Part shown: piece after piece, positions 1-12,771 of the stretch
Position numbering within the stretch: the stretch's first letter is position 1
Layout of the letters: each line of letters opens with the position of its first letter
NCBI GenBank assembly: GCA_019321725.1
Contig: CM033108.1
Coordinates: forward strand, 21,341,799-21,405,798
From: Paulownia fortunei
Lineage: Eukaryota > Streptophyta > Magnoliopsida > Lamiales > Paulowniaceae
Length of the DNA: 64,000 nucleotides
Reading direction: 5' to 3'
The notes under the pieces: model-generated
What the model was told of the DNA's origin: nothing
The model's database searches: none
What the model saw: the letters and a program-made list of their open reading frames with translations, nothing else
Translations under genes and position numbers: made by a program

Positions 1-3000
1 TCAAAATTATTATTTATTTCAAATTGGTCAGACTCGAGAAAAAGAGAGTTGCTCAATAAGCAATCAAGCAATCTCCTTAATTGTGGATTACATTTGAGAG
101 GTGTAATGTACAATTCAAAGATAAAAATTATGCCTTGCATATATATAAGCATTCTTGAAAGCGTAATATGTTAAATCCTGATTTTTCTCCCTTTCATCTG
201 TTGAACTCAGTGTAATAACATTTCAATATAATAATCTTTGATTCTCTTTTTCTATACGTAAAGTAAAATGCGTTTCTCCGCAATCTATTCCAAAATGATA
301 GACACATGTTATTGTTTTATAGATATTGACTTTCTTTCATTATTTAGGTTTGTTTTTATTTTATCTCACAAATTCAGTACCAATATTGTTTTATAGATAT
401 TGACTTTCTTTAATTATGTCTGGCTGTCGAAGCCTGGGTTTTGTTATAGTTTTGTTTTTATTTTGTCTCATGAAGTTCAGTACCAGGGGAAATAAGGTTT
501 TACCAATTATTGATATCAGGATCAGTTAATAAAATTAATTTCTGTAGATTTCTTTCTTAGTTTCTTTTTTTTTTTTTCTTATAAATTTCTTTTATTTTAT
601 TTTCCAGCACTTGAATTATCTTGTCTGGGGAGTGTGAGAGGACCAAATTTAGAAATTTTACTTTTAAATTAATTTATTGTTTCTCTCATAAATAATTAAT
701 ATAATAACACGCACACATTAAAGAGAAGAAATTGGATGTCGAAGAGACTCTAGGCAAATTTTGCCTGTATTTCATTTTGTTTAATCAGAATTCAGTAAGT
801 TATGGTATCCAAATTATTTAATTATCTTAGATGTCAAATATTAAAATGGTATTTATGCAAATTAAAAAGCTAGTAATAAAATTTAATTTTGGAGTTTGAA
901 CTAATGTATAAATGAAATATTTTAGTAGCTCAAGGAATTCAATTGAGGTAATAAACATTGAAATACAAGGCCATTTCTCATGTTAATTACTTTATCAAGA
1001 ATATCAATTTGTCCAATCAAATAGTGAAATAACAAAATTACATAGAATATCAAACCATTAAAGCCAATCAATCAAACAATAAATAAAGAGATCTTGATAC
1101 ATTTGTCAGGAAAATACATCCATATCAAATGTATCAAAGCACATACCAAGCAAACAAGCCCTATAATGAAGATCCATCTTGCATTTATCAAGGAGCAAAA
1201 TGCATATTTAGGCACCAAACTTTTATCACAGTTACACAATAGTCATTTAAATTTTAGAAGAAGCATATATAGTCGTTCAATTATAAATATATATATTTAT
1301 ATATACATTTTGAGTTACTTAATAATACGAAAATACACTTCTATTTACACTTTTCAAAAGAAGAATATGTAGTCACTCAATTATTAAAAAAAGAATTACT
1401 TCTAGTCACTTATCTCAAGCTAACAAAATATTAATATATTTACATAAATACACATATGAATTTGATAAATTTAATAATAATTACTTAAAATAAATTATTA
1501 ATTTAGGAAAACTTAAATATAAGAATTCGTAGTAGTATTTAATTATAAATGAATATTTTCACATATTTATATTTATAAATATTATTTAATTGAGTATAAT
1601 AATATTTATTAATGTATTTAAGTATGTCAATGAATGTGTGTATTTATTAAACAATATTAATCTTTTATAAATGAATATGTGTATCTATGTAAACATATGG
1701 ATATTTTGCTAGTTTGGGATAAGTGATTTGAAGTGATTTTTTTTACAGTTGATTAATTATATATGCTTTTTTTCTAAAAAATAGGTGAGTAATGTATAAT
1801 TCTGAAGAAATTTTAATGACTAGCTATGCGTTTTACCTTTATCAAATAACCCTTTTAAAAACTTGGGCCGAAAGTTCAAGTACACTTAATGGGCTAAAAA
1901 TCACTATAAAGGCTATACGGCCCAAAATAAGCCCAAGACCAATACATATGCTGTTTAACATCTAAATTAATCACAAATCTATATGCAATTAAACAGAAAC
2001 AATGTTGCTAACCACCTATGTCCCATATATGCAATATATGGAATAATATATTTTTGTCTTAAATTTGTATTTACATATGATTTTATCAACCAGATTTTTA
2101 AGATTGTTTAGATAAATCATTTAAGAACTAAATTATTATTATTTTGGTTTTTTACATCTAATGCATTTTTGTATTTTTTGTATTTATTCATTAGTTTATT
2201 TTCATATAGTTATTCTTTTCGTGCCTTAGCATGGAATAAAAACTAATAATGTAAATATATATTGTTAAAACACGGAGACGAACCTGAGTAAGACTAGTCC
2301 ATCTCTTGGGCATGGTAAGTCATCGACAACCTGTTCAGAACTTCTGAAGATTAATACATAGTACATGATTAATAAAACAAAAATAAATAAGAGTTTACTT
2401 TTTACCTAAATAAATTTCGAGGCATTTTTTTAAGGGGAAAATACATAATTCCCTCCTGAAATCCGTTTATAGTTGCAAACACCCCTTGAACTTATAATTG
2501 TAACATTTACCCTCGTGAATTAAATGTTTGGGCAAAATTTTCCTTAATATAATGAGTTTATATAGTTTTAAGTACATTTTTAAATATTTTGCACCCCAAA
2601 TTTAATTTTAAATTATATTTTAATTATAAAAGATATTTTAAACTATAGGTTTTAGAAAAAAAGTAATTAGTGTATTAAGTAATTTAATTTTATAAAATAA
2701 AGGAATAAAAGAGTATAATAAATACAAAAACAAATATTAAACTGAAAAAATTATTTTGATTATTTTAATTCGAAATAAAATATTAACTATTTAATTTAAA
2801 TGAATTTTGAATTGTTTTGGATAAAGTACATTTTTGTAATCTTAATTTAGATATAAAGATATATAAAGTGAATAAAAATAACCTATTAAACGCCACTAAT
2901 GAAAGTTTTATTCAAACGATTAAGGTTTTAACTCTCAAAATTCTATAATATAAAGTATTGAATTAAATTCCACAAACGTTTGGGTTACTTATCTCCCTCT

Positions 3001-5857
3001 ATATTAATGTGAGTATAGTTGTTTCATTATTCATTGGAATTGATTGATTGTTTAATAATTATAGGGTAAAATATAAAAATTATCTCTGAAATTTAGCTTA
3101 ATTACAAAAAATTCAGTTATTTTTCGAAATTACAAATAACCATTTGAAGTATTACAAATATCCCATTGAAATTTGTCTTTATTTTACAAATTCTTCAATA
3201 AATGCAATTTGTAAAATAAAAACAAATATTAAAGGGTATTTATAATTTATAAAAAAAAAAAAAAGTTAGACCATGGTTCGAAAAGAACTCTAAAACTTGA
3301 GTTGGAATCTTTGCAAATAAACCAATCATGAATTTATGATCCCATGCACATCTAATGGAGCTGAATTTCCATTAAGAATCACTCTATGACATCATACATT
3401 GTGTTTGTAAGCATACAAAATGGTTTGATGCTTTTTCGAAAGTAAGACACATGCGGAGACTATCAGGGTGAGCTCATAATTTTAATGCCTATTCACATAA
3501 AAAAAAATATATAATTTAATTAAAAAAGAATATTGATTGATTTTACAATTTCTCTCCACCTATTTATATATAAATATATGTATATATATATGGTGGGCCC
3601 AGGGCCCAATTTCAGTAACTAGAGCAAACTAGTAAATCTCTGAGAAAATTAAATGAATAAAAGTAAAAAAAGCAAGAAGAGCAGAATGGGAAAAGTAACA
3701 AGATTTATTACCATAACTCTTTTGACTGCACTTGGAATACCCATATGTGAAATGTATAGTGTAGCCCATTCTGGTAATTTCATCCCTTTAGAAAGTGTAG
3801 TACAACTTACTTCCTGTCTTTAAACTCAACTATAATAACATTTTCTGTCAACGAAAAATGAACGCTATCTATTATATTCATTATTCGAGTTGAGTTTCTA
3901 TTTTTCGTACTTTAAGTCGGATTCATTTTATATCTTAAACTTCAATCGGGATTAACTATCTTACCTATGGCTCAAATTTTCATTCATATCTACATTTTTG
4001 TCAGTAAAATTTTTGAATTTTACGCTCCTCTACTAAGTCTATGCTATCGAACACCCCCTCTACAAATAATAAGAAAAATGAAAAAACTTCAAATAACCCT
4101 TTGAGACAAACATCTTGTTATGGAATTAATTATCACATTAAAAGGAAGCATCATTTTACCAAAATAACCCTAATAACTATAAGAACTAACTATTTCTTTT
4201 TTTTTAAAAAAAAATAAAATATTTACATGAGATTGATTTTAACACAAATAATATAATTTTGAGTGCGATCATACTAGCGCTAACGCACTTATCCCATCAA
4301 AACTCTAAAATTAATTGATCGTCCTTGTATTGTACCCCTCCCCCTCTCCCCTCCCCTTAATAATAAATAAATAACATTATTTGATTTTAGAAAAGTACTT
4401 GGGACAAGCAGGTTTAAGTGAGTAGAAATATTTTAAATTAGAAAGAGCAAAATATTTTTTTACATATTAAGAGATAAAGGGACTTCTAAAATTTAGTATT
4501 TATTAACAAGAACAATGTGATTTAGAAAAAAACAGGCAATGTTTGTTTCATTTTTCCAAAAATATTTGGGAATAGTGTTTTGTGGAAACAATATTTTTAT
4601 TCTGCCAAAACATCCCCCTAAAACGAATTTTATTTCTCCCAAAATCCTTCTCTTATCTTTATATATTTTTCATTCATTGCATCAATTTATATATATATAT
4701 ATATATAGTTATATTCGTCCTCATCATTAATAAGAATAAATAAACATATTGATGCGTATCAACATTGTATGTACCAAGAAATTTACAAATCAACACCTTC
4801 ACTTTCCAATCTCCATTCAAGAACACCTGCTTTCTAATCTATGTCCAAGAATACCTAAAAAAGAGTAGGTTAGGAATGCTAGGCAGCTCTAGGAGAGTAA
4901 TATGAATATTGAGAATGTTGGAATGTAAAAGTAGGTGATGTAAAAACATTCCTCAAAACCTGTAAAGCCCTTATATAATGAATCTTTATCAAGGTAATGG
5001 ATAAGGATTCTACGTCCTTCCTGTAATTTTGATAAGGCAAATTACCCACCTATCAAAGGATTTATTTAAAGTAGATTCTTTTTTCTTATCCAAAACCTAG
5101 TAGAGTTACTGTAGGACTCCAGTTGGATATCTAGATTTCCAGTAGAGCTCAGCTAGAAGAAGATGCATTAGTTCAGCCATGTTGAAGTTAGACAAGTCAG
5201 CCATTAGAAATTGACCTACCCATTTAACTAAATTTGATTCAAGGATAGGGGTGCTTACGGTTCGATTAACTAACCGAATAGAATCAAATCGAAATTTTAA
5301 TTTTTGAAACATAACCAAAAATTTTGGTCAGGTTTTTTATTTTTTATTTTTAAAATTTTTAATTTTTGGTTTGATTTTAATTTTTTATTAGGTTAATTGA
5401 ATCGAATTGAAAACTGAATTAGAATTTATATTTATATTTTTTATATATTTTTTTACACTTATTATTTTTTATACTAATTCTTTAACTCAGCGAAACTAAA
5501 AAATAATGAAAAATATATATATTCATGATTTTATTATTTAATTTTTTATGTATTTTTTATATTTTATTTTAAAAAAATTGAATAACCAAAAATCGAATCG
5601 AAAAACTAAAAAGAAATTATATTATAATCGAACAAAATCGATTAATTTGTTTCAATATTCAATTTATGATTTTCACCAATCCTAAGTTTGATTCAATTCA
5701 GCTTAACTAAATGATGAGCCCTACTCAAGGACTTACCTAGCTCAACACAAACAATTGTTGCTAGCTTTAGTGATAACCTTAGGCATTTAACTAACCTTAG
5801 AGCTATTAGAGCCCAGGTCCCCCTCCGGCCTAAGGTTCAAACTCATTTGCAACAAGA
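1..5857. repeat. Exact copy of 37972-43828, non-coding, ends at the gap
   Basis: Every stretch compared between this block and 37972-43828 is identical at a constant offset of 37971, including the 13-T run near 567, the 14-A run near 3251, the (TA)n tract at 4688-4707 and all short reading frames. The identity runs to the last base before the N gap. The left end is cut by the window, so the copy may extend further. No gene is recognisable: reading frames are short, AT-rich and without known domains. Dispersed repeat fragments lie at about 2435-2540 and 3062-3255; the second resembles 25755-25960. A MITE-like element is at 5242-5683. Perfect identity of hypervariable tracts fits an assembly overlap or haplotig better than an old duplication. 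Confidence 0.95.
5242..5683. mobile_element. MITE-like AT-rich element (first copy)
   Basis: An AT-rich block of about 440 bp with imperfect inverted ends: it opens with AGGATAGGGGTG and closes with CACCAATCCT. Just inside are GGTTCGATTAAC-type and AACCAAAAATCGAATCG-type motifs, common at the ends of small non-autonomous DNA elements in plant genomes. It has no coding capacity and no clear target-site duplication. It recurs at 43213-43654 as part of the large exact duplication. Confidence 0.4.
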
Positions 5858-5957
5858 NNNNNNNNNNNNNNNNNNNNNNNNNNNNNNNNNNNNNNNNNNN
5901 NNNNNNNNNNNNNNNNNNNNNNNNNNNNNNNNNNNNNNNNNNNNNNNNNNNNNNNNN
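5858..5957. other. Scaffold gap, 100 N
   Basis: Exactly 100 N, the usual placeholder for a gap of unknown size. The left contig ends 128 bp short of where, in the identical copy at 43828, a Gypsy LTR begins; a repeat is a typical reason for a contig to break. The right contig begins inside exon 16 of the beta-galactosidase gene. Confidence 0.99.
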
Positions 5958-8900
5958 TTGCTCAAACCAAGTAAATCCACCACAATTGGATCTTTTCCCA
6001 TAGGTGCACTGAAGTTTGTCTGCACTCAAAAACCAGCTTTTGAGTAGAACTCTTTATATTTTGTGAAATAGTTCTTAGACTATATCAGAAATTCCAGTTC
6101 AAAATAGGTTTGGCGATCCCAAGCCAATTATACAGACATAAAAACCATTGATTCCAATATAACACACAATTATATCCATTTGGAAAGTGTAAAATATAAT
6201 TGAAAAGTAATTAACGTGCCTTGTACCAAACCAATCTCGTGTTAAATGGAAGATTTTCATGTTGCCAATTCTCAACATTTTCTACGTTGTAGAACTTGTT
6301 TTCTTCCCCTTCAAGTCCAACTTTGTACGACCACATATTCATAGACAAGTCCTTTACTCGATCATTTCTTCCAATCAATTTGATTGGCCCTAGAATTCCT
6401 TGCTCTATTTCATCAAAATTAGCCCCAGAATTCTACATAAATTAAAAATGTAACTTTGATTTAGGAAGAAACTTCAATAATGTATATATAAAATCAATAA
6501 GAGTAATAACTTATATTTACATATGTTGTTCTGAATTCTTACTGGCAGTCCGACAGTGACGCTAAGAAGTGAAAGATAATTTTTCCCCTTATTTAACTTG
6601 ATGGTGCGTCGGAAAGCAAATTTGTAGCTCTTATTTTCCGCCCATTGTGATCCTGATATTGAATTACAATTAGTGAATAGATAATTCAAATTTAATAAAA
6701 TATTAAACTAATTAATTTGAATGTAATCATAAATAAATTACTTACCAACATGCTCTTTGTTCACAAATGCATGTATGATATGCCCCTTTGTATGAATTTC
6801 TAAAATAATTTCTTCTCCCCACGCAGTCCCATTGTCATTTATGTCAACACTAAGGATGAAAGAAAAAGATAAAATTAATGGGGAAAAAAAGAAGAAGACG
6901 AACTTCATTTGTTGTAACTTTATGTAGAATCAAAACCTTTGCTGGTTGTGCTAGAAATTATAACTAATAGCAACGATGAAACTCAAAAATTTTAACCCAT
7001 GTAGTAAGTCCAGTTTTGCTAGTGGCTTACATGCCCACAACTCAGACATTTGCTGCAAAGATAATTGCTGCTTATTTACCTGGTCATGTACCACAAATAA
7101 TCACTAGTATCATTTGTAACCATCTTCTGCTCTTCAAGTTGCATTGAAGTAAACCTTTTGAAAAATTGGTCTTCATGGAGCTCAATGGTTTCAGCTCTCC
7201 AACTCCAATCCAAGCAATTAGACTCATCTTCTGTTTCATTAGGTCTCTTCACCATTATAGAGGTTTGGCTATTCACCTACATTTTGCAAAAACTACTTAA
7301 ATAAATCAACATAAGACTCACACACACACATACAAAGAAAAAAAAAATAAAAATTGGAATTGCATTAGTGAGTACTAATCATTTTAATTTTTCATTCCAA
7401 TTTATGGTATCGATTTTTCTGAAACCATGATCAGATTTGCACAAAAGAAATGCTAGGAAGACAATTTCAATTGTTGTGAGGATATATTAAAGAAAATAAA
7501 GCTTGAGGGAAAAATTATGTAATCCAGAAAAACTCATTTTCCTCACAAAAGGGAGGAGAATGAAAGAAAAGCCTAAGGAACCATCTCATTCATCTTCTCC
7601 ATTTTTTCCACTGGACAACCAAAATAAGCTTGGAAGTATTCTTTTGATTTTATTTTCCTTTATCATAACATTTCATTTGATTGTCAAAGTCCTCGAACCA
7701 AACAGAGGATTTAGTTAATACATACCCGAGCTGTGTTGTATACTTCTGCAACACAATCCGGAAGGATACTAACTGACCATGCAGCCACAGTGTACTTCTT
7801 GCCTTCATGAGTGATAGTTATGTCATCATGCTCATTCGCATTTCCAAAGAAACATAACCTCCTCCCATTGTGCTCATAAATACTAGCCTGAAATTTAAAC
7901 AAATGAACCGAGTTCAAAAGAGTTTTAAGAATGGATTTCGAGTAGCATAATTTATTTTTCAACCAAATTAAAACATCCCAGGATTGTTTCAAGGATGAAG
8001 CGACTTACCGACATCATATTTCCATAGTCTATATTCTTAACTTCACCATGAGTAAGGACATCTTCCAATGATGCAAGAATGAGATGGAGTTGCCTGAGGT
8101 GTCCCCATTTTGGCTGATTTAGATTACCTATAGTGAAAAAAAAAACATCTGTGATCAGAAAAATCTTGAATTTAATATATATGAAAATAGATACATACAT
8201 AAACTTCAGGAATTAAAGAAGGGTAAAATCTGACAGCATCCCAAGTTATAGGGTCGATTGAATGTTCCCCAATTTTTTGAAATGTATGGATGGTTCCCAA
8301 CTTTATTAAATATACTCCCTAATCCATTTTCGTGTGAAGTACTGTGACCGTGTTGCACTTTACCCCCTAACCTTTAAAAATATATGCATTTGACCAGCTA
8401 CAAAATATTAAAATAGCGCATTTTACCATCAAATTCTTTTTCTAAACGAATATAGTGAATATTTCACCAAATACATTGTTTATGCTACTCACTTAGCATT
8501 GTTTTGATATTTTAGTCAATTCGAGTAATTTCACAATTATAAATTAATTTGTGGTTATTTTTTCCAAAGTTTATGTGCGTGAAGTAATAAAAAATTGCTT
8601 TTTATGATTACTCTAAAAATCATTGTTCTTATGTACATGTGTGTATATATGTATACGTAAATTTATCTTCATTTGTTTTGTGAAGGATATTGATCATTTA
8701 GAGTTTTAATTTGAATACGGATCATAAGAGATGCAATACTACTTGGGTCATGGGGTGGATGTTGGCGGCCAAATGAGTGAATTCTAATATCAATGATTCA
8801 ACATCATCTTTGTCATCTATAACTAACTCTAAATTGTAACTAGCCCAATATCTTTCAATGAACAAATATGCATAAAAGTTATATATACTAAAACAATAAC

Positions 8901-11900
8901 TTGCGAAAATCATAAAAATAAATTTTAATTATCTTACGCACATAAGCTAACAAAAGGTACAGCCATAAAATTTGTTTGTTAGTGTAATAGAACTCAAGTT
9001 GAACTAAGTTTCACTATATTAACCAGTGCATAGCACATGAAAATATTGTTGATGAAATTATTTCACCAAAATAATAATTGAATGGTAAAGTCCAATATCT
9101 TTTACTACTTCAGGTGATTGAATGTAAATTTTTAAAAAGGTAGAGGGCAAATGAAAACACGCACAAATATGCCAGCATCTCCAACAGAATATTTTCAGAG
9201 GGTGTTAAGGCACATTTTAATAAGATTTGAAAAATTATTCGCACATTTTAAAAAATTAAAGAACTTAGTGCAATCAATCCTGTAAATTTAACATTGTCTG
9301 CTCTTAGCCATTTGACAAAAACATATCATTTTACCATATTCATCCAATGGAGCATCATAACTGTATGTAGTGGAGATATATGGTCCCCCAGCCATCCGAC
9401 CAAAATTGGTGCCCCCATGGTACTATTAAGGAGGTCAGAAGAAAATTCTCATCAACAAATTAAATAAGTTTTCAAGAAAAGAATAAATTAAAATAAAGGA
9501 TCCATTTATGTCTTGGAATGGAATTTCATGACAAACCATGTAGTAGTTTAGAACTGTGCCACCATATTGGAAGAAACGAGCAACCGCGAAAGCCAAATCC
9601 TCTGCTGTTCTATGTGGATTCTTGCCACCCCACTCGTTAAACCTGTTTCAAGGCAACATTCGAAAATAACTTGAAATAACTTAATTTCAATGTTGTGCTG
9701 CAAGAGAGACGGTGGAACACCTTTTTCTTGAAAGCAATGTGGCGAGGGAAATATGGAAATTCTTTGGGGATTTTTTTCAAACAGGTGTGCCTCATGCTAC
9801 GCAAGTTCGAGTAGCACTCCAGTTTTGGAGTGCTTCTATTGGCCATAGCAATTCTAATCATATCAGAAATGTGCTTCCACTGCTTATTTTTATGGTTCCT
9901 ATGGAAAGAGAGAAATGATGCGAAATATAGAAATGTTCAGTTTAGTGCAAATAGGATAATCAAAGGAGTTTTGTTCCATCTTTCGTATGCTTCACATATT
10001 GACTGGAAAGGGGACACAAATATAGTTCTTATTAGGAGTGCAAATGAAGGAATGCTCTGTTACCATTCGTATTTCACGAGTAATTTGGCAAAAATCTAAG
10101 CATGGATGGATTAAGTTAAATGCCGACGGGCCGAGCAAAGGTAACCAGGGCCGTCTGGTATTGGCGGCCTAGAGACTGTGATGGGAATTTCATTGTGGCT
10201 TTCAGTCAATTTATTGGGCACCACTCTGACATTAAAGCAGAACTATGGGCGGTGGTACGAGTAATTGAATTAGCATCTGGAAGAGGAATCACTAAATTGT
10301 GGATTGAAGTGGACTCCATGGCTGTGGTTCGTCTACTTACAGGAGATCACACTGCACATTGGAAACTCCAGGGGCTTCTCACAAGGGCAAGGGCAAGGAC
10401 TCAGGACTCTCTTTCGTGCAACAGAACACAAAATCTCACATAATTTCAGGGAAGGGAATGGTGCAGTAGATAGCCTAGCAAATTGGGCAAGCAGTGTGAA
10501 GGTGTCTAAAATATTCGAGCTACATGACTTGACGAAAGCTATTAATGGTTTTATCAGAGGAGATATATTAAATTTAGCCTTATTTAGATTTAAGAATGGA
10601 AAGGAGCAGTACTTTTTATTTGATTTATTCTTTTATTTTATGTACAAGCATTATTGAATTCTATTAATTTTGAATTAAAAGGAGCAGTACTTTTTATTTG
10701 ATTTATTTTTTTATTTTATGTACAAGCATTATTGATTTCTATTAATTTTGAATTAATAAATGAATAGGAATTCACCTAACTCCCACATAGACACAAGTGA
10801 TTGTGGTTAAAAAAATACTTAAAATAACTAAAAATTTGATATCAACACAGGACTAATAACATTATGCATACTACTAGCAAGAGCTCCATATGTTAGGGTT
10901 GATTAAAATCTGAATAATAATATTCACGTTACACTCAATATATTATCTATTAGGTGTTTGGATGATGAATAAACACTCTATTATATAAGAAATATGACAC
11001 TTATTCATCCTCCACACCTTTTATATTGTTCACTGATTATAATATTTAAAAACTCGAATTGGAGTCCATAATTGACCAAGAATTCTAGGTTAAATTTCAG
11101 TCCTAAACGGTTGGGATTTAACTGGATGAGTCCATGTATTTTTGACAAAAAAGTACATAATTATAATTATAGTAATAGTGATCTTAAAAAAAGAATTAAA
11201 AAAAAAAAAAAAACTAACCATCCAGTCCAACACTCTGACCAAATTTTTGGAGTACTGTGCTTGGGGTAGAATTGGTCACAGTACCAGCCATTGCATGCAT
11301 CCATCTGTTTGCAATGAATTGGTAAAATTATATAAATTGATAGAATAAAAAATTAAAAATATTTTAAATAAAGTGATTAAGATGGTACAATTGGTTGTGG
11401 AGCATCTGATTCTCTGCACATAATCCATGGCACACCAATTTTAAGAGATAGGGCCAATTTCTCACACCATTCAATGTATGATTTCCCTTCATCTCCATAT
11501 GAATTCTTGACATCTCCATACTCATTTTCAATCTATAAATTAATTATGTAAAACCATGTTAATTTAATTTAATTTAATTTAATAAAGGGAAATTAAGCAG
11601 ATACATATATATAAATATATATTTATCTTAGTCAATAAAATATTGGTATAATCTTAAGTATACTATCAGAAGTGAAAAGAAATAATTGATTAAACTGAGA
11701 AAGGATTATTGGCCCTCCTTGGGAGGCAAATAGCTTCTCCCTTTTCAGCATGCCCACTATCATCATTGTGAAATTTTGCATCTCATTCTTAAAAAACACA
11801 AATAAATTAAACAAATTAACTAATTAAATAAAATCAAAATTTAAACGTATTACTGCACAAGAAAAAGAAAAAAGTTTTTCTCTTAATCACATTGGTTTAG

Positions 11901-12771
11901 TACCAATTTGATTACCAACTCGAACCATACTTTTTTACCTTTGTCTGAAAAATGGAGGCAAGTTTGATTTTGTGCCTAATATTGTCGAAAAATAGATTAA
12001 TTAGTTACCATAAACACAGCATTTGCAGTTCTCATTTTAATGCCTGGAATATGATGCAACCATACTGGAAATCCTCTGCAATAATTAAATTTAAGAATAA
12101 GAATACGCATTGAATTATATATAAATGAAAATAAACGAAAGGAGCATTTATTTTGAGACGGGATAGAATAAGAAGTCTCACCCATAATTCCACTCCGCGC
12201 ATATGTATGGTCCAATTCTCAAAAATGCATAAAGTCCTTGCTCTTTAATTATTTTCAGAAATTTTATAAGATCTAAGTTGCCTGAAAAATCATACTGGAA
12301 AAAAAGGCAGATTTGTAAGGTTAAAAAACATAATTAAATGAAGATTTTTAATACAAAAATTCCATTTTCATAAAGCGGAAAATTTAATAAAAAAAATAAC
12401 CTGACGTCTCTTCGGTTCGTGAGCATTCCAAAAAACATATGTTTCAATAGTATTGAGACCTCCATCCTTGGCCTTCTTAATCAAGTCAGACCACATCTAC
12501 AAACACAGATATTACAAAAACAAAATTAAAAAAAAAACAAAAAAAAACAACTTAGATGTAAATATTAATTAAACGTAAACCTTTTCATTACCTGAGGGGT
12601 AGAACGAGGGTAATGTATAGAACCAGAGATAATAATTTTGCTTTGGCCATCGATTTCAATGGCTTTTCTGTTACTAGTAACATCTTTACTCGATACATGC
12701 ATGATACAAATCATGAACAAAATTAAAAATATCGGGTAAAAATCGTGCAAGTATGAACAAAAATACTTCAT
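5958..12771 (-). CDS. BGAL: Plant beta-galactosidase (GH35), 3' end lost in gap, exon 5 donor mutated
   Basis: Secreted glycosyl hydrolase family 35 enzyme that removes terminal beta-galactose from cell-wall polysaccharides or glycoproteins. Exons on the minus strand: 12771-12592, 12496-12401, 12294-12182, 12075-12009, 11787-11695, 11532-11389, 11304-11219, 9642-9537, 9422-9335, 8127-8009, 7887-7726, 7276-7080, 6849-6746, 6652-6543, 6432-6220, and 6019 into the gap. All phases join, giving about 646 residues before the gap; the family usually has 700-850, so the C-terminus is missing. The start at 12771 gives a signal peptide (hydrophobic [11 protein letters not shown]). Visible motifs: [28 protein letters not shown] (acid/base Glu), IWSECWTGW (nucleophile Glu), [25 protein letters not shown]. 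Oddities: the exon 5 donor reads TT instead of GT; the exon 15 donor is GC; intron 7 is swollen to about 1.6 kb by a LINE fragment. It may be a very young pseudogene. Confidence 0.9.
9690..10755 (+). mobile_element. 3' fragment of a LINE (RNase H part) in intron 7 of beta-galactosidase
   Basis: A 5'-truncated, frameshifted remnant of a plant L1-like LINE, opposite in direction to the host gene. From about 9690 it reads as the reverse-transcriptase zinc-binding region ([19 protein letters not shown], then [14 protein letters not shown] in another frame). An RNase H domain of the RVT_3 type follows from about 10105: [33 protein letters not shown] and [11 protein letters not shown] supply the four expected acidic residues. 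At least two frameshifts and several stops make it inactive. No poly(A) tail or clean target duplication is seen; the 3' end runs into a 78-bp tandem duplication. Confidence 0.8.
10603..10755 (+). repeat. 78-bp tandem duplication, two copies
   Basis: The unit beginning GGAGCAGTACTTTTTATTTG starts at 10603 and again at 10681. The two copies differ at only a few positions. They lie at the 3' end of the LINE remnant, so the second copy may be part of the inserted 3' tail or a later slippage duplication. Confidence 0.9.
11689..11700 (-). other. Mutated 5' splice site of beta-galactosidase exon 5
   Basis: On the minus strand exon 5 ends CTTTCTCAG at 11695 and continues TTTAATC, so intron position +1 is T, not G. 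The decayed paralogue at 27520-27530 still reads CTCAG/GTTAAT. The nearest usable GT (CTCA/GTTTAA) lies one base inside the exon and would shift the frame directly before the catalytic IENEYG exon. Confidence 0.8.

Noticed and set aside
1094..1372. Open frame of 92 codons (and its copy at 39065-39343)
   Set aside because: Ends in repetitive IYIYIYI from an AT tract, has no recognisable domain and no codon signal; chance frame.
5787..6047. Open frames running through the N gap
   Set aside because: They exist only because N does not terminate a frame. The only real coding part is exon 16 of the beta-galactosidase gene at 5958-6019.
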